From positions 1 through 64,000 of the forward strand of contig JBPJFY010000004.1 in the NCBI GenBank assembly GCA_051208045.1: a DNA stretch of 64,000 nt. The letters run 5' to 3'. Each line of letters opens with the position of its first letter. The stretch's first letter is position 1. Shown here in pieces: positions 60,759 to 64,000 of this stretch. Made by a program: the position numbers and the translations under genes. The notes under the pieces were generated by a model that saw nothing but the letters and a program-made list of their open reading frames with translations, was not told where the DNA came from and made no database searches. The stretch comes from LZORAL124-50-18 sp051208045. Lineage in GTDB: Bacteria > Pseudomonadota > Gammaproteobacteria > Pseudomonadales > Oleiphilaceae.

Positions 60759-61769
60759 CTACAGTAAAACCTGCTGTTTGTTAATAATGTATTTCTGCCC
60801 AAAGTCTCGCGAGATTAATTCTGTGCGCCCGTTGGCGTCACGATGGACAACTGAAACCATGCGGACCACTTTATCCCCCAGAGTGATACGAGTAGAAATC
60901 TGGAAAAAGTTGGTCTTTACCGTCAGCCGAGTTGTCTGCGGTGCATCTTTGAAGGCGTCCGTTTTGTACAGATCCTGAGCCTGCTCAAACGGGTCTTCCC
61001 GACGTAATTCGACTACCTCCTTGGCGTCTTCCAGACTCAATTTATCGTAAAGCGCCATGAGCAATTCAGGGGTACAGGTATTGATGTTTAATCCCAGTGT
61101 TCCCCGCGGCAGCACACTCATATGGGGAGCCAGTTTCTCATATTCTTCCAGCGTAATCTCTGAAATCAGCAACATTTCCGAAAGGTGCACAGCACCGGAA
61201 TTGGGCGTTCGATAAGGCGGGTCGGACAGCAGGTAGACATCATCCTCTGCGCCTTTATATTTGTAACTCTCTTCGTCAGTATCCACCCAGTCGACAAACT
61301 TTTCCGCATTGACAGAAACGACACCCAGTGCATCCAGCAAATCCTGTAACCGTTGCACCATTTTCTCATCCGCCACCCCCTTGTCATCGACCAGGTCATT
61401 GATATTAAAGCGGCCTTGCAGATCGTCTACCTGAATTTCAATCGTACCTAACTCCATGGGAAACGTGGCGGCGTACTCCGCCCATATTTCCTTTTCATGG
61501 TCGATGTACTTTTTATCCTTTTTGTCTTCATCAAAATCACGCGCCAGCCCGACGCGGGCAAACAGCTCAGCGCTGATGGCCAATTCCACTGCCTGGGCCT
61601 GACTGAACAAGTTAGCAGATTTTCGTACGAACAGGTTCTGCTGACGGGTCACACCGGTGGTAATGATCACGATTAAAGCGGTGACAAACACCACAATAAT
61701 CAGCGCAACGCCCTTTTGTTTGGCGGGTAATGTATTTGGGGAATGCACCGCTCGACAACTGACGGTCAT
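60759..61769 (-). CDS. gspK: Type II secretion minor pseudopilin GspK
   Basis: The 336-residue protein is the large tip pseudopilin. After a 20-residue leader the prepilin peptidase site is KQKG-VALIIVVFVTALIV; the Glu at +5 is missing, which is normal for GspK. The body has the expected helical domain with LQGRFNINDLVD near 129-140 and FVDWVDTDEE near 178. It probably caps the pseudopilus with GspI and GspJ. It is separated from gspJ by 36 bp. Confidence 0.94.
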   Translation of the reverse strand: MTVSCRAVHSPNTLPAKQKGVALIIVVFVTALIVIITTGVTRQQNLFVRKSANLFSQAQAVELAISAELFARVGLARDFDEDKKDKKYIDHEKEIWAEYAATFPMELGTIEIQVDDLQGRFNINDLVDDKGVADEKMVQRLQDLLDALGVVSVNAEKFVDWVDTDEESYKYKGAEDDVYLLSDPPYRTPNSGAVHLSEMLLISEITLEEYEKLAPHMSVLPRGTLGLNINTCTPELLMALYDKLSLEDAKEVVELRREDPFEQAQDLYKTDAFKDAPQTTRLTVKTNFFQISTRITLGDKVVRMVSVVHRDANGRTELISRDFGQKYIINKQQVLL

Positions 61770-61805
61770 TGTGACACCTCCCGGCAGAGTCTGGGAGCGC
61801 TGATG

Positions 61806-62585
61806 TCAGGTATCAAAATTGTCACTCTGACCCTCCTCTGCTCCCATGGTCCCCGAATCGTCGGAACCGCCTTCGGACGCCGACCCGGCCCCCTCGCCCG
61901 TGCCGTCTCCGGCACCCCCATCGTTCCCGGACGTGGTCTCAAGTGACACTAAAACGGGCAAATCATACAGTCGATGAAATTTGCCATACGCTCGATGTTC
62001 CACATCGATTCGGAGCGCTCGCGGAACGATCTGGTAACGGGTGTCGTCTTCAGTACCCAACACAGAATCCGGCGGCCATTCATCCACCCAGGCGTTATCT
62101 GGCGTTAAAAACTGAATTGAAAACGTTTCAATACCTTTCATCAGCTCCATACTGCGCGGCTCACTGTCCTGTGCCCGATCGAGCACCGCCCAGTTCAACC
62201 GCAGCAGCGTTTCCCCGTCAATCGCATACGCCACCCGCTGCATTTCACTGCGCTTATAATTCAGGGGATTTCGCCATCCGGCGCGAACCAGCTCAATTTT
62301 ATACAATGTATTACGATTGGTGAGCGTGTAATCGCGATCCCCAAACTCGTTTCGAATCATACGGGAAGAAACCTGCTGAAAATCCCGGTCCAGGAAGAGC
62401 ATGAGCCGTTGCAGCTCCTGCAGCCCATCAGATTGTCTTTCGAGTACTTCCTGGCTCCGCAGAGAAAGCCCTAACAGCTGCCAGATTCCCACACCGATCA
62501 ACGCAGTGACCGTAATCGCAACCAACAGTTCCAGTAACGTAAAACCGGTCTGCGTCGCTTGAGCGGGTCTTCTCGTTCTCTGCAT
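61806..62585 (-). CDS. gspJ: Type II secretion minor pseudopilin GspJ with a Gly/Ser/Asp-rich tail
   Basis: The 259-residue pseudopilin has a 14-residue leader and cleavage site QTG-FTLLELLVAIT, with Glu at +5. The body includes QEVLERQSDGLQELQRLM and ALRIDVEH regions typical of GspJ. The last 41 residues (219-259) are Gly, Ser, Asp and Glu rich (SGNDGGAGDGTGEGAG onward), which is unusual and gives about 40 residues more than a normal GspJ. The start overlaps the gspI stop by one base. Confidence 0.93.
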   Translation of the reverse strand: MQRTRRPAQATQTGFTLLELLVAITVTALIGVGIWQLLGLSLRSQEVLERQSDGLQELQRLMLFLDRDFQQVSSRMIRNEFGDRDYTLTNRNTLYKIELVRAGWRNPLNYKRSEMQRVAYAIDGETLLRLNWAVLDRAQDSEPRSMELMKGIETFSIQFLTPDNAWVDEWPPDSVLGTEDDTRYQIVPRALRIDVEHRAYGKFHRLYDLPVLVSLETTSGNDGGAGDGTGEGAGSASEGGSDDSGTMGAEEGQSDNFDT

Positions 62586-62959
62586 CAGTTCAGATCCGCC
62601 ACAAATCCCGTGAAATCAAGCTCCTTGAACAATTCACCATTTTTAAGTTTGCGAGATATTTCAACATCCACACGCATCAATTTGGCGTCTTCGGTGGCGC
62701 TGATCCTGGTCACCGTCTTCCACTCATTCTGCGCAAAATCCAGATCTTTTTTGGTTTGTCCGACGGAGGGGGGCTTACCGGCTAAACGCAGCTCTGCGAG
62801 GGAGTTTTGGGCGATCATCGTGGCGAGTGTACGGTGCTGCATACGTTGCTGTGCGTTGGCCGCAAGGGAGAGTCCTTTGACAATCCCTGTCGCCACCAAA
62901 CCGAAGATGATCAGTGCGATCATCACTTCCAGCAGCGTAAAACCGCGTTGCCGGAACAT
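62585..62959 (-). CDS. gspI: Type II secretion minor pseudopilin GspI
   Basis: The 124-residue protein has a six-residue leader with cleavage site RQRG-FTLLEVMIALII and Glu at +5. The family features TMIAQNSLAELRL near 43-55 and the C-terminal ISRKLKNGELFKELDF are present. GspI starts assembly of the pseudopilus tip with J and K. It overlaps gspJ and gspH by one base each (TGATG type), so translation is coupled. Confidence 0.95.
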   Translation of the reverse strand: MFRQRGFTLLEVMIALIIFGLVATGIVKGLSLAANAQQRMQHRTLATMIAQNSLAELRLAGKPPSVGQTKKDLDFAQNEWKTVTRISATEDAKLMRVDVEISRKLKNGELFKELDFTGFVADLN

Positions 62960-63516
62960 CAGTATTCCAACTCGCTGGCGGGTGTTATTAACTCAACACC
63001 ATTAAACCCGTTGCTGGATATTCCGAACGCATCATCAGCAATGTCTGGCATCTGAAAATACAGGGTAAACGGCGTGATTTCACCACTGGAAAAAAAAACA
63101 ATCTGCGGAAGCGGCGCAGCTTCTTCCGTGTTGGGTTGGTCAGATAATGGCAGCGCCGGCAGATCTTCACTCTTTTGCAGACTCACGGTCATCCACTCAG
63201 GGAGAACCCGATCCTGAAAAGGCACCTGGCCATACGCTGTCCAATTCTGGTTGTCTTCGTCGTACCGCAAGAAACGGTAACCGTCACTATCAATAAAAAA
63301 ACCCAGCTCCTGGCTGTTCAGTATCGCTTCATCCGTGACGAGTCGAAGCAGCGCATGCACCCGTTTCAGTTCATTCATCAGCTCTTTGTTCTGGTTGTTC
63401 GCACCAATGGTGAGCACGGATACGCTCGCAACCACACCAATGAGTACCAGAACAACGAGGATCTCAATGAGCGTAAATCCTCTCGTAAGTTTTTGTCTGG
63501 ATTGGAAACTACGCAC
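62959..63516 (-). CDS. gspH: Type II secretion minor pseudopilin GspH
   Basis: The 185-residue pseudopilin has a 13-residue leader and site LTRG-FTLIEILVVLVL with Glu at +5. Conserved GspH features follow: VHALLRLVTDEAILNSQELGFFIDSDGYRFL near 43-73 and LPQIVFFSSGEITPFTLYF near 145-163. GspH sits under the tip complex. The gene begins 17 bp after gspG and overlaps gspI by one base. Confidence 0.95.
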   Translation of the reverse strand: MRSFQSRQKLTRGFTLIEILVVLVLIGVVASVSVLTIGANNQNKELMNELKRVHALLRLVTDEAILNSQELGFFIDSDGYRFLRYDEDNQNWTAYGQVPFQDRVLPEWMTVSLQKSEDLPALPLSDQPNTEEAAPLPQIVFFSSGEITPFTLYFQMPDIADDAFGISSNGFNGVELITPASELEY

Positions 63517-63533
63517 CGGAACGCACCTGACGC

Positions 63534-63998
63534 TTACTGCTTATCCAAGTCCCAGATACTGATGTCGGCGTCTTCGCCCTCGCCGCCTTCCTTACCGTCA
63601 GATCCGAGCGAATACAAGTCGTAGGGCCCACTCAATCCCGGGCTCAAGTACTGAAACTCATTATCCCAGGGATCTTTGGGTAGCGATGGCATATACCCAT
63701 TGGGATTCCAATTCTTCGGCTCAGGGAATCCGCTGGGTTTTGAAACCAATGCTTCGAGTCCCTGCTCCGTGCTCGGGTAGTTGTAGTTGTCGACCTTATA
63801 GAAATCCAATGCGTTGCCGATATTGCGCAGCTGGATTTTTGTGGAGCCAACCTTGCCCTCACCCAACTTGTCAATGACATTGGGCCCGACAATCGCTACC
63901 AGCAAACCGAGGATAACCATCACCACCATGATTTCCAGCAGCGTAAAACCTCGACTGAAACGTCGGGAATTTCCAGTATTGTTGTTGCGGATTTTCAT
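63534..63998 (-). CDS. gspG: Type II secretion major pseudopilin GspG
   Basis: The 154-residue protein is the main pseudopilus subunit. The leader ends SRG-FTLLEIMVVMVI (cleavage after Gly-17, Glu-22 at +5). The calcium-site region is clear: LDFYKVDNYNYPSTEQGLEAL near 67-87 and the C-terminal loop DPWDNEFQYLSPG with YDLYSLGSDGKEGGEGEDADI near 128-148. The start codon is at the very right edge, so the upstream ribosome site and the gspC-F genes are not visible. Confidence 0.96.
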   Translation of the reverse strand: MKIRNNNTGNSRRFSRGFTLLEIMVVMVILGLLVAIVGPNVIDKLGEGKVGSTKIQLRNIGNALDFYKVDNYNYPSTEQGLEALVSKPSGFPEPKNWNPNGYMPSLPKDPWDNEFQYLSPGLSGPYDLYSLGSDGKEGGEGEDADISIWDLDKQ

Positions 63999-64000
63999 TC

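Overview
The window reads as a chromosomal segment of a free-living, probably marine Gammaproteobacterium. The gene set supports this: ParE, UbiX, Mpl, a PPi-type phosphofructokinase, PilU, a PhoP/PhoQ-like pair, an HAE1 RND pump, assimilatory nitrate reductase, the NadV/NadM/NrtR salvage module, a LutABC-Dld lactate operon and a gsp type II secretion cluster. Genus cannot be fixed from the sequence alone; an oceanospirillalean or Ketobacter/Alcanivorax-like organism would fit. Most of the window is dense housekeeping and metabolic DNA with short operons. Two patches look accessory: bases 1-4857 and about 42318-43380.

Bases 1-4857: the end of an IS3-family element has inserted into the 5' end of a very large SIR2-domain gene of the antiphage-sirtuin type. 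A small DEDDh exonuclease and a convergent XRE regulator follow. Bases 4858-13166: parE, a PrcB-like lipoprotein next to a secreted subtilisin, a fatty-acid-amide-hydrolase-like amidase and a secreted SGNH esterase. Bases 13867-19860: an AAA ATPase with ubiX and mpl, divergent from a PPi-phosphofructokinase, then a PilU-type ATPase carrying an unusual C-terminal DUF4136-like domain.

Bases 20071-23118: glycine-zipper protein, PepSY protein and a PhoP/PhoQ-like two-component system. Bases 23123-30730: a BPSS1780-type membrane protein and the translationally coupled RDD / SpoIIM / DUF4129-like / DUF4350 / MoxR / DUF58 operon. Bases 30943-36965: a periplasmic binding protein, then a TetR regulator divergent from an RND efflux pair. 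Bases 37081-42166: a YgjP-like metallopeptidase, then nitrate assimilation genes behind a recognisable NtrC site and sigma-54 promoter, with a perfect hairpin terminator between the two nas genes. A tRNA-Asn with a duplicated 3' end follows.

Bases 43389-48684: small genes, an orphan LuxR-type response regulator, and NAD salvage (nadV, nadM-nudix) under a divergent NrtR regulator with a perfect 25-bp operator palindrome. Bases 48765-54538: a four-gene lactate oxidation operon. Bases 54551-58683: universal stress protein, diguanylate cyclase, glutathione reductase and an acetyltransferase. Bases 58736-63998: gspG-H-I-J-K-L-M on the minus strand, running in from the right edge.

Most notable are the PilU-DUF4136 fusion, the IS-interrupted sirtuin locus, the nas control region with its internal terminator, the NrtR operator, the subtilisin/PrcB-like pair, and several short tandem-repeat arrays of 15-19 bp between genes (19907-19966, 37000-37084, 59264-59300).
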